A stretch of 64,000 nucleotides of DNA. Origin: Branchiostoma lanceolatum (Eukaryota > Chordata > Leptocardii > Amphioxiformes > Branchiostomatidae). Each line of letters begins with the position of its first letter. Within the stretch, counting starts at the first letter, position 1. The notes beneath the pieces were generated by a model that worked only from the letters and a program-made list of their open reading frames with translations, did not search any database and was not told where the DNA came from. Position numbers and translations under genes: made by a program. Shown piece after piece: positions 50,701-59,298 of this stretch. The stretch spans positions 6,569,552 to 6,633,551 of the forward strand of contig NC_089740.1 of the NCBI RefSeq assembly GCF_035083965.1. The letters run 5' to 3'.

Positions 50701-53700
50701 TATGGATTTCTTTTGCTAGGGAGGGGGGCAAATTAAAAAATGGATATGTTGACCTACATGTATCTTTTTTCATCAACAATTCGTGGAAATGTTTTTATTT
50801 AGATCTACCAGACATTCTGCTGGGCAATTTTTATGCAATTCCGGAGTCCGAGTTTTTGAGTACAAGCAAATTCTACTTTTGTAACCTCTCTCTTTCTCTT
50901 AGCAACAAATTCAAGTCCAAAATAGATTAGAATAAATAACCGGTGTCAGTGTTATGTATACCCTGATATCGTCATCAGATAACACATGATAATGACTACC
51001 ATCTGTGGTCCACATACAAATCATAATTTCATCAAACTGGAAATGCCCATATTTCGAATTAGATGTACCAATTTGCAACTATAATTTCTCTGAAAACTGA
51101 GATGCACATTTCACATACGTCATGTTTGTGAAGTTACGATACTATGAACGATTTGTGAAACACGCCCTTTTTTTTATGTTGCACTTTTCGAGTCATGCCG
51201 CAAAATTCCAGCTAGGTGCAGAGTATAAATTATTCAGTAGGGATCGGCCCAAGGGACAAGGGTAGATTCTAAATGTTTTTCAACATTATTCGAACCATTT
51301 ACCAACAATGTCTGTACTGATACATAACCTTTACAACAAACAAGTCTATGATTTTCAAATGGCCCTCAAAATTTTGAAGCATTGATATGAATGTTGTATT
51401 TGAGTTATGTACTATGATACATGTTATTATGTTTAGCCATACCTAGTATGGCTCAACATATTGTTTTTGTTCACGTTCTTCTTCTTCTTCTCCTGCCATA
51501 TCTTCAAATGGAATCTACTCCGTCATTTTTTGGGCCAAACGGCCTGAAATTTGGCATGTAGGTAAAGATGGCAAATACCCTTAGGTGATTTTTAAATTTT
51601 GTTGAAACAGGCATTAAAATCATTTTTATGGAGGTTTTTTGGGGCATTTTTAGACAATTTTTATATTTTGGGCTCCTGTGCCCTGGTATTGCAAGCAAGT
51701 GACCTGAAATTCGGTACAAGGGTGCCTTGAACATGTCCCTACAGGACTTCAATCACAATTCTGGTGTACATCACTTCAGAATGCTTCATTTTGGGGACTT
51801 TGGGCCCATTTTCAGACCAAAAACAGGCCAAAAGTGGTATCCCCGTTCCATGTTCTATTTGGTGCTGGCCAAGGAATCCATGTTCTATCTAAGGATCCCC
51901 GCGTTCCATTTGCCACTGGCCAAAGAACGCGTGTTCTATTTAGGTCACCTGAGGTCATATTGCAGGAACACACGCAAGACTTTGCAGTAAGAAGCTCTTG
52001 GGGTCTCGCAGAACTTGTAGAGAGAATTTTTTTGCACGGGTGATTTTTGAACAGTCAATTTATGCATCGGGAGGGAGATTGGCGAAGTATGATGCTCTCG
52101 CAAATGTTGCCTTTCTACATGCAGTTAATATTTCGATTTGCCCAGGCATTATTTTGGGACAGCCCACTTCTTGCATGGGGAGGAGTATGGCTAAACATGC
52201 TGTATTTGCTCAGGGGCAAATGACGGCCTTTCTAGTGTTCAAGTTGGGTTGTCAGACAATGAAAATAAACATACATGAACACACAGCCCTCTATATGAGT
52301 AATGTTGCAATACCGAATTATGCATTCATGATACAATTATCAATTCTAATTATGCAGTCTACGACATTTTCACTGTAATTTATGTTCTGAAATCACTCGG
52401 AGTAATTACACCACATGGTTTATGTGTAGCGAACAAAGGATTCGATAATGCCATGCACAATATAAATTTCAAGGTCTAGAATACTAGGACAGAAAATATG
52501 ATATAATAATAATGAAAATACTGTCTTATGCTCAAAATCACTGACTCGTCATTTTGAGACTACAACAAAGGGTCAGAGATCACATCCTTTGTTTGTTGTG
52601 TTTCTCTCTCTAAATATGCAGATCAAAGTACAAACCAATATTCCACGTTATCGTGTAATGGCGGACTTTGACATTTGGCAGCCCGCGTGATCAGAAGATT
52701 TAATCAATACACGCATCACGATAGACGTCAACGGAACATGGCTTCTGTCCTGGCTTTCGATTGGACGCAACATTTAACGAGAAAAATGCTACGTTTTAGA
52801 AGACCTGTTTGAAAAATTATTAGAATAAGATACGTAGTGAGCATTTTTTTTTTTTTAATTATTAATGATTACGTTTAAAAACCTTATCATTAGAGCTGCT
52901 GAGATTATAAGATGTTCATAGATATAGACTGACTTAAAATATCTTCTTTTCTTAAAATTCTATCTTTTAAATTTGGTATCATGGATATTTAACAAAGGAA
53001 TTGTTCTTGTTTGATTGAAACCTGCGATAGAGGTGATTATGTACATATCCACCGGGTATTTATGTAAAATAATCCCTAGGGGTAGGGCATTATGCTTTTC
53101 TACGTGTATGTTTTTTCACGGTTATTTTCACGCAGCACAAAAGACACTTTCACCACTACACCTGATCAAGGAAATACCCTGTTAGAAAAAACACTGAGTC
53201 TATTTACATGCCTCTTCAACATCCTTTGACAAGAGGAGCGACAGGTGCAGTTTAAATAAGAATCCCGGCATTTTTTTCTGTAAAGAAACAGAAGCGAACA
53301 TGTTTGGAATATAGGGAGGGTTTCTGTAGCTCGCGGGCGGTGTAAAATGTAACTTGTCCGCCGGTCCCTCGGGGGTGTTACGCTCTACCGGAAAAACACA
53401 GGATGTCGGCTCGAGACGAACATGGGCGGCTTTCCAACACCTTAACAAACAAGCCTCATGTCTTGTGTTAAAAATGTAGAAGACAGAAGGGATATGTAGG
53501 AATATTTCTGTGTTTAAACATGGGAAACGTACCTTGAACCCGTAGTTTGTGGCGACATAGCGAACTACAGTCCACGCCGCGGCGAACAGGACAAGCAGGG
53601 TTAGATCCACCTTGGTCACGAACCCGTACTCGAAGACGTCTTTGATGGAGTCTTGTAGCGTGGCTGCGCCTTCGTAGTCCTTAAGATATCCTGTGATGGC

Positions 53701-53766
53701 CGTGTAAACGGAGCTAGCCATGTCTAGGTAAGCCGGCATGGCCGTGTGTTCTCCTACCGCCGCCAT
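32704..53766 (-). CDS. CERS1: ceramide synthase 1-like (LASS/TLC family), 7 exons
   Basis: Multi-pass ER enzyme that N-acylates sphinganine with fatty acyl-CoA to give dihydroceramide. Exons (transcript order): 53766-53533, 40140-39981, 39395-39215, 38480-38319, 34435-34288, 33514-33345, 32788-32704; 1140 nt, 379 residues. The TLC domain spans exons 2-6. Seen are KMPESAWK, DAWRKDSVVMLIHH with the catalytic His-His at 177-178, and the Lag1 block LHDITD at 204-208, followed by RLYWFPLKVLY. Residues join directly from exon 1 to the TLC domain with no Hox-like domain, which fits CerS1 rather than CerS2-6. If exon 6 is read through, it stops at TAA 33343-33341 (352 aa), but that TAA lies inside a consensus GGTAAGTG donor. 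The in-phase exon at 32,788 gives LENGNVKQD, which resembles the vertebrate CerS1 tail, so the spliced form is preferred. Introns 3-5 and especially intron 1 (13.4 kb) hold many repeats. Confidence 0.92.
33341..33350 (-). promoter_or_regulatory. stop codon embedded in a 5' splice site (CerS exon 6)
   Basis: On the minus strand the exon reads GAG AAT GGG TAA GTG. The GG|GTAAGT donor and the TAA stop overlap, so splicing removes the stop and retention keeps it. This gives a choice between a 352-residue and a 379-residue protein. Confidence 0.6.
33843..33986. mobile_element. fold-back MITE
   Basis: Arms 'ggccaaaaaaacagttactg' and 'gtaactgttttttggc' pair. The interior has 'cagtcagacgtttcagacag' and is symmetrical. 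Ceramide synthase intron 5. Confidence 0.65.
34024..34230. mobile_element. CTGTAAATG-family MITE
   Basis: It starts CTGTAAATGC and ends ATGTATTTACA, with repeated 'gcgaa.ttaaaaccac' motifs on both strands. The same family recurs at about 44,560-44,755 and 47,394-47,620, with fragments at 41,580-41,665, 42,410-42,500, 49,560-49,640 and 49,780-50,010. Confidence 0.65.
34497..34765 (-). mobile_element. tRNA-derived SINE, minus orientation
   Basis: Minus-strand head 'GGCGTCGTGTTGGCGTAACG', B box GGTTCAAATCC, body with 'gggcactttacacaacttac'. The same element and orientation recur at 44,940-45,225. Ceramide synthase intron 4. Confidence 0.7.
36319..37773. mobile_element. 1.45 kb non-autonomous TIR DNA transposon, TA duplication
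   Basis: Perfect 27-bp terminal inverted repeats begin CCGTATTTCTTCTAATAAAG, with TA on both sides (36,317-36,318 and 37,774-37,775). A 'gggtgcgcactttat' block occurs inside each end. No transposase-like frame was recognised. The interior (about 36,650-37,300) is markedly richer in CpG and GC than its surroundings. It has a CCAAT box (near 37,177) and an ATGGCGGCGGG motif (near 37,260), and so looks promoter-like. A TA duplication is used by Tc1/mariner and some other superfamilies; the assignment is open. Confidence 0.75.
38090..38312. mobile_element. ACTGTAA-terminated MITE
   Basis: It runs from 'tactgtaagtc' to 'gaattacagta', with 'ctttcactgtaactttatgt' and 'accatgaaattttgctacc' blocks. 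A second copy lies at 44,338-44,563. It abuts the intron edge beside ceramide synthase exon 38,319-38,480. Confidence 0.6.
38870..39262 (-). repeat. three-unit tandem duplication of CerS exon 3 tail
   Basis: The end of exon 3, its donor and the first ~70 bp of intron 3 are repeated in tandem (units anchored at 39,226, 39,080 and 38,944; spacing 146 and 136 bp). The two intronic units still translate as KDxVVMLIHHNVTLSLIGFS, keeping the catalytic His-His. The middle unit lost its donor (GT to AT) and has an in-frame stop after it; the outer unit keeps an AG|GT donor. No strong 3' splice site precedes either, so they are probably relics. Confidence 0.85.
39660..39956. repeat. CA-rich compound microsatellite
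   Basis: (CA)n and 'cacacatacaca' runs directly beside ceramide synthase exon 2 (39,981-40,140). Several long open frames here are only repeat artefacts. Confidence 0.8.
44338..44563. mobile_element. ACTGTAA-terminated MITE, second copy
   Basis: Related over most of its length to 38,090-38,312 in the same orientation. It is directly followed by a CTGTAAATG-family copy. Confidence 0.6.
44940..45225 (-). mobile_element. tRNA-derived SINE, minus orientation
   Basis: Closely similar to 34,497-34,765: same 'gtaggggcagtgggttgtta' end, 'caaagtcaggtacccat' body and 'ggggatttgaacccagga' B-box region. Confidence 0.7.
46371..46640 (+). mobile_element. tRNA-derived SINE, plus orientation
   Basis: Head 'gtgtggcgtcgctgtggcat', B box GGTTCGAATCC. 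The body has 'gggacgtccctcggatagga' and 'aaaagaacccaccacact', shared with 18,977-19,330. A further fragment of the tRNA-like part, inverted, is at 46,720-46,765. Confidence 0.7.
47394..47620. mobile_element. CTGTAAATG-family MITE
   Basis: It starts 'actgtaaatgtagaaatg' and ends 'aatgcattgacagtacc'. The inside is a set of 'gcgaacttaaaaccac' repeats on both strands. Best-preserved copy of the family in the window. Confidence 0.65.
48290..48890. repeat. CTGTACCTGTA-type minisatellite
   Basis: About 600 bp of degenerate units of roughly 18-24 bp built from 'ctcatgcctgtacctgtac'. Because units are often multiples of three, stop-free frames arise (MPVPVPVLY-like repeats). They have no start context or splice support and are not called as genes. 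Confidence 0.8.
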
Positions 53767-53770
53767 CTTG
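53759..53770 (-). promoter_or_regulatory. TISU/YY1-type start-codon element of CerS1
   Basis: The minus strand reads CAAGATGGCGGC across the ATG, a full match to the SAASATGGCGGC consensus of the translation initiator of short 5' UTRs, which is also a YY1 core site. In vertebrates this element sits in TATA-less promoters with very short leaders. It predicts a transcription start a few tens of bases upstream (about 53,775-53,800). Confidence 0.65.
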
Positions 53771-55396
53771 CTTCCTGCTAGGATGAAGTCATCAGCCTAT
53801 TACGTCATCACCCTACGTCACGGATAGTGTGAGTCAAGGGTGAGTAACGTGGATCGCGTTTCTTTCTTTCCTTTCTCTTCTCTTCTCTTCTTTCTGTGTT
53901 TTGGGTTGTCTTATGACTATTTTCTCTTGTTTTCTTTGGGTATTGCCTATATATATGGCCTTTGTCGGTCAATATTGACCATGGTAAATTAACTAAAATC
54001 CATAGAAACATGAATCACATTTCTTTCTTTTCTTTCTCTTCTTTTCCTTCTGTAGTAGTTTTTTTTGTTTCTCTGGTGTGTCTTTTCTCTTATTTTCTTT
54101 ACGTACTGACTACCGTAAAAGCATAAGCTATTTGCTCAAGGGTTTCTTTCTTTCCTACGTTCGTTCGTTCTTTCCTTCCTTCCTTCTTTCTTTAGTCAAG
54201 GAGGTTTTAGCGAAACTTTGGCTACATGTATATTCAAACTTTACTTCCGAAGTTTTTCTCGTGTCCTGTTCAGATCTGCTTGGCCTTTTCTATCTGTTAT
54301 TTCCTTCTTAATAACCTTGATCATTTCAATCCTTTAATTTTTCTACCTTGTCTTGCTTTCTCGTTTTTCTACATTTATAATGAACGCACTATCTCTCTCT
54401 CTCTCTCTCCCTCTCTCTTTCAAGGTTTCTTGCTCTTTTCCGTGTCTTTTCACAGATAAACAAACACATAAACAAAAGACCTAACTGGAATGCATTATAC
54501 GATTATCATCAGCAAACATATCTGCACACAGATTAAAGGTTCAAGTGTATTTGATATGCATATGAAGCACCATGAGGCCTGCAAGGACTATTTTCATTCA
54601 TCTTGAGCCTTCGTGCATTGGATTCACCACTAAAAAAAGGCACAAAGAACGAGCGAGACTTTGAAGAAGGAATTAGTCAAAGCCATAATTCTGCTTGACT
54701 TCCATACACGAGGCTTGTGAAATATCCTCTTCGTTTATACGCATGACAGCCTTTGAAAGGTGACATTGTTATTAGGGCAAATCCAACTGTTTATAACATA
54801 CAAGTTCACACTGCTCTGCAGTGACGGTCTCACAGCGACATCTAGCAGCTAGTGTAAGTATTGCAGTATAGATATCAGTTGTGCAAGCAGGCACGTAGCA
54901 GGCTGATTCTTTCTAAAGAATTCACGCAAGCAAACGTTTCAAAAGCTGTTACTAGACATGATATGTAGAAGATGAAGTTCCAAAAGACTGTGTAGCATTA
55001 TCAAACGATTGGGTCCTTTGCTCTACTCTAATCAGATACTGAGATGCAGCTGCCTACTCGCCTAAGCACATTATAACAGGTGACATCTGCACTGCAGTTT
55101 TCATTTTACCTGCTAGAGTACGCTGTGAGACGGCCATTGAAACGCAACGTTGCTCATATTGTCCGATTGATATTTTACGAGTTTGTAACAGCCTAAAGCG
55201 ATGCATTTACATTGTTAACATGTGTAAATGGCATTCTTAACCAGATGTGTGTGCATTCCTTAATATAATAAACGTGACTAGCTTCCATACCAGGCTTTAC
55301 GGCCTGTTACAACACAAACATTAACACACGAAGAACTTTCACGAACTTTTATAAAATACATTCTGCTTGAAAGGTTTCCTATCTGCACTTCATCCT
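53767..55396. other. intergenic, promoter side of ceramide synthase
   Basis: No exon seen. Polypyrimidine (CT/CTTT) tracts occupy 53,860-54,200 and 54,388-54,420. The CerS1 core promoter should lie at the left end. The right end runs into the probable 3' end of the histidine-rich gene. Confidence 0.4.
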
Positions 55397-55402
55397 TTTA
55401 TT
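55397..55402 (-). terminator. poly(A) signal, histidine-rich gene
   Basis: AATAAA on the minus strand (TTTATT on plus), 386 nt after the stop of the histidine-rich ORF. Confidence 0.4.
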
Positions 55403-55787
55403 TACAAGCGGCGGTTGCATTAAACAGATGATTATTACTATTTGCGAGCAAATGCAATACATTTCTTGCTTTGTACTGTGTTAGATATACCAAACAGGTA
55501 AAACAAATATTCCTTGGATATACGGACTTGGTTCTTATATAGATCTTATGAGCAATGAATGGATAAAGAAAGTTTGCCCTTTTTCTGTTAGATATACGGA
55601 CAGGGTTCACATATAGATCTCACTGCAACTTAAACTGAATAACATATTTTGTGAAATATTCACCCCGAGCCATACATCGGTGTATGACCTTTCCCATGCA
55701 TTGCTGCATATGAGATTGGAAGTCGATGGTAGACAAGCGTAAAATGATAATTAAGTCCGTCGATTTTTAGATTTTCCGTCGGATCCT

Positions 55788-56108
55788 TCACAGGATGACG
55801 CAGCACTCGTTGTCATGGCGACGGTGACCATGGTGATGATGATGGTGAGGATCGTGGTGAGGGAAGAGTGGAGTGTGAGGACCGGCGTGGTGAGGCGGGT
55901 GGTGAGGTCCAAAGTGATGAGGCGGTCCAAACGTGCCGTGGTGGGGATGATGAGGACCGCCATGATGGTGCGGAGGAAAGCCGCCATGATGCGGAGGAAA
56001 GCCGCCATGATGATGGTTTCCGTGGTGATGGTTTCCATGGTGATGTCCGCCATGATGTCCGCCATGATGTCCGCCATGATGTCCTCCGCCGTGGTGACCG
56101 TGTGGCAT
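55788..56108 (-). CDS. histidine/glycine-rich small protein with C-terminal CaaX box
   Basis: 106 residues, of which 44 are His. The N-terminal half is GGHH and HHHGN repeats, the middle is GGFPPHH and PPHH repeats, then an HHHHHH run, and the end is DNECCVIL followed by TGA. CVIL is a CaaX box whose final Leu predicts geranylgeranylation, with a neighbouring Cys that could be palmitoylated. There is no signal peptide or membrane segment, so a cytosolic-face membrane-attached, metal-binding (Zn, Cu or Ni) protein is inferred. ATG 56,108 is the first in frame; a 5' UTR splice acceptor may lie just upstream (cttctggaag). No family was recognised. The low-complexity sequence could mislead, but the frame ends precisely in a functional prenylation motif, and the overlapping frames do not. 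Confidence 0.65.
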   Translation of the reverse strand: MPHGHHGGGHHGGHHGGHHGGHHHGNHHHGNHHHGGFPPHHGGFPPHHHGGPHHPHHGTFGPPHHFGPHHPPHHAGPHTPLFPHHDPHHHHHHGHRRHDNECCVIL

Positions 56109-58600
56109 CTTGAAACTCTTCCAGAAGGAGAGACAAAAACAAAACTAATGAAAATACTTTTGGCGACACCTCAATGGCGAAGCCTCTAAAATCTCCTATT
56201 TCTGTCAGTTATCACATGCACCCCCCCACACACACACACATCACAGTCTTCATGTCGACGCGCATATGATAAACATTACATATAAAATACATTTTGATGA
56301 ATAAACATATGCTCAAACAAACAGAAGCTACCAGGGTCTCCATGTGAACAGTGAAAGCATAAAGAAAGTTTGCTCTTTTATTTTATCTCTGGGGAAGTCG
56401 TATGGAACACACAGGCAATTGATTATAGCACTTATTATAATCCGGTGTTTTGCAAAAAAAGCGGCTTCATTTAATTTTGAAATATAAGTTGTGCACAACT
56501 TGAGACCGCCGTCACTTTGTCTTCGTCCGTTTATTTGTATTATTTTATGTTTCTTTGAATAAAAAAAGTTTCTTCAAAAGAGGCGTTACTACAGACTCTT
56601 GGTAAGCCCTAGGCCTGGTTGATAGTTCCGACGCAGGTCACACCATGTCAATAGTCCTGTCGGCATCCAGACAGCTACGGTGTATTTGCACTCCGCCTAC
56701 ACTGTACACACTGTACCTGTACACTCCGCCCCCGGCGTTAATGATTACAAGTGGGAGTGACTCACATGTATCAAAAGTTTAACACGCTAGCGACGAAGAG
56801 ATGACACACCTAATGACTATGTATAACATATTGTATAGAGACTGTACAGTTTAGAATGTAGCACTGAACCATGTATATGAAACCCCTATCTTTGGCCACC
56901 GGTATAGCTACTTGTCTTAAATGGTTGTTTATCCCACCACTACTACCTAGTCCCTCGACCCGTTGCTTATAAATTATCCAGTTTAACTTCAATGAACCTT
57001 TGATCCCCAAGCAGACGTATGGCTTATGTTTTTGGTTGTCTTTTCAATTCATTTCGTGTGCGTTGTTTAAGAGGTTACATAAACAGTGGCGTCAAGTTGA
57101 AAACCGATCTCAGTAAAAGACGTAAAAAAAGCCTATTTAGTACACCCGCATATTGCATTTTGTCATTCTAACTCTCCTAATTTTACAACATGATAAACCA
57201 CATAGTGCTCCATTTTCATCGCAGATTCTAACAGCATCAACAGTCTTCAATTCGTATGGAAAATACCAAATATAAGTTGAAATCTTAACCACCAGCTCTA
57301 AAATCGTTACCAGGAAGTTGAAAAAGCTATGGGAAAGTACTACATATATTTGTGGTGCTGGAAGAAAGATCCGTTAATTATTATTTCGCAAACACATGAG
57401 CACTAAACTTAGTAAGGGTAAACATACCTGTAATGTTACTGACTTTAGGCAAAAAGTTGAAGAACGCAGCCAAACACCTAGGACAGTGGCGCACCTTGCC
57501 AGAGAGCTAGATCAATGTATGGCCGTGGCCTCGGTTTGACTTCTCTCCCGAAAACAAAGTTGCACAAGCGGAACTGACGTCACCAAGGGCTGGGATGTTT
57601 CACTTAGCTGACGGGGGTGTAGTGAATTCTGAAATAGCCTACAAAGATCTATCAAAGTCATTCAACGTTGAAAAACTGCTTAATACCTCTAAAATAGCGA
57701 TGTGCACAATGTAACTTGTAGAAAGTGCGTGCATACTTTAAGGAAATAGTACAGATATACAACACTATTTAGTACGACCTGCCTATCCAATAAGTGATCC
57801 TGGCCGTGACGTCATTCATGACGCAGTATACTAGGACTTTCACGTGACTCTTACACTAAATAAATACGTTTATTTTGCCAACACAAAGTCATAACACTTC
57901 AGGTGGCCTTTGCCCTGATGACTTGGTTGAATACCTTTGGACACCTACGAAATGTGCAAGGAAAAAAAATGACTAGATAGATAAAAAGATAAAAATAAAA
58001 AATAAAAAAACAGTTCTTAGACTTTATCGATCAAGAAAACGCACCTAGTATACCATGGACCGAACATTAATTTTCAACTCAGAACAGAATTCACACTACA
58101 TACGTTTTTGTTTGAACTTTGAAGTTAAACTGTTCTTGCTGAAGTTGGTTGACACATATTGCATTCGTTAATGATACAAAGACTGTTCTCGTGTATAAAT
58201 TATTGACAGTGACAACGCAACTGAACATTAGGTAATATTCCGCAGACACCGACGTACTTCTACCAATATGATAACGCTAACTACCTCCATGTTACTAGCA
58301 ACATTCTAGTTCTTCTTGAGTTGCATAGTATAATAAGTAATTTCCAACACAATTGACGCCATGACACCTCTTATTCAAACCGAAAATAAATAATATTGGG
58401 ACGTATCTTTGTTATCATCACACAGTTACGCCTGTTCTCTTTCTAAGATCTGTTTCTTGTGTTTTAGATAAACCGGGAAGGGAATTAATGAAGGGGATTG
58501 TATAGTCCCAACAGTTGTTGTGAATTGCCAGAAAGGCTAGTCGTTTTGACCTCGAAAGGCTACACTTATATATATCGTCAAGTAGTATAATTAGTACATG
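56109..58600. other. intergenic, no gene seen
   Basis: About 2.5 kb without a recognisable exon. A short C/CA run occurs at 56,220-56,240. The promoter of the histidine-rich gene should lie at its left end. Confidence 0.4.
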
Positions 58601-58611
58601 TAGTTTTAGTA

Positions 58612-59100
58612 TTATTAACCTATTGCAATTGTTTAATAATGTCCTTAAGTAAAACAGAACAATTTCAACCTTATAATCGCCTTACAATTTCAAAGATTAC
58701 AATCGAATTTTAGTATATCGTCTTATATGGCAGATTACGGTTCTGAACATGATATCATATCCGATTACTTTACATGTCACCATGTTCAACAACTTCGACT
58801 CTGTTTACAACATTTATTTTTAAGATTTCAGTGTATGATAAAGTATTTGCGACGCAGACAATAATCTAGTTCATAGTATTAGAAACATTATCTATTGCTA
58901 TCACTATTGAATAATGTCCTTGAGCAAAACGTGTACAGAACAATTTCAACATCACAATCGCCTCACAATTTCAAAGACTACAATCGAATTTTGAATATAA
59001 CTTCCTGGATGAGAGATTACGGTTCGGAACACGATATCATACATAAGTCTGATTACATTACAGCGTTAACATGTATTTGCAACCTCATTTATTTTTATTT
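58612..59100 (-). repeat. tandem duplication of dehydrogenase 3' end
   Basis: Units at about 58,612-58,828 and 58,888-59,100 are direct repeats (shared 'aataatgtcctt.ag.aaaac', 'acaatttcaaaga.tacaatc' and 'agattacggttc.gaac'). Each ends in a minus-strand AATAAA region (58,813-58,818; 59,088-59,099). They form the probable terminal 3' UTR of the minus-strand dehydrogenase. Confidence 0.75.
59088..59099 (-). terminator. poly(A) signals of the dehydrogenase gene
   Basis: Two adjacent minus-strand AATAAA hexamers (59,088-59,093 and 59,094-59,099) about 200 nt after the stop codon. A duplicate lies at 58,813-58,818. Confidence 0.55.
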
Positions 59101-59298
59101 TGTGTGTGTGTGAGCATCTTGCTGTTTTTCTTTTCATGTTCATGCGTAAGTTTCTAAATGATACAATCCACTAGTATAGTTACATTTTTTAGTGTAACGT
59201 TGGATGAAAACAAGATAACACACTACATCTAAATCTGGTTCTTAAATGTATTGCAATTCCATTGATTTATGAAAACAGTGGGCAAAATGGTGCGTTTC

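Larger units (their letters stand above)
40141..53532 (-). other. ceramide synthase intron 1 (13.4 kb)
   Basis: No exon was recognised. Contents seen: SINEs at 44,940 and 46,371, CTGTAAATG-family MITEs and fragments, a minisatellite at 48,290-48,890, and an inverted-repeat-containing segment at 51,425-51,990. The remainder is AT-rich unique DNA. The long first intron is typical of a place for regulatory elements, but none can be named from sequence alone. Confidence 0.6.

Noticed and set aside
51425-51990. Possible LINE or coding exon in ceramide synthase intron 1
   Set aside because: The frames are short, no reverse-transcriptase or other domain was recognised, and the segment has small internal repeats ('catgttctattt' units), so it is only a dispersed repeat.
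55813-56169. 118- and 108-residue minus-strand frames and a 124-residue plus-strand frame over the histidine-rich gene
   Set aside because: They are Arg/Ser/Trp-, Met/Ile/Thr- or Met/Val-repeat translations of the same repetitive DNA. Only the His/Gly frame has an ATG, a coherent composition and a functional-looking C-terminal motif.
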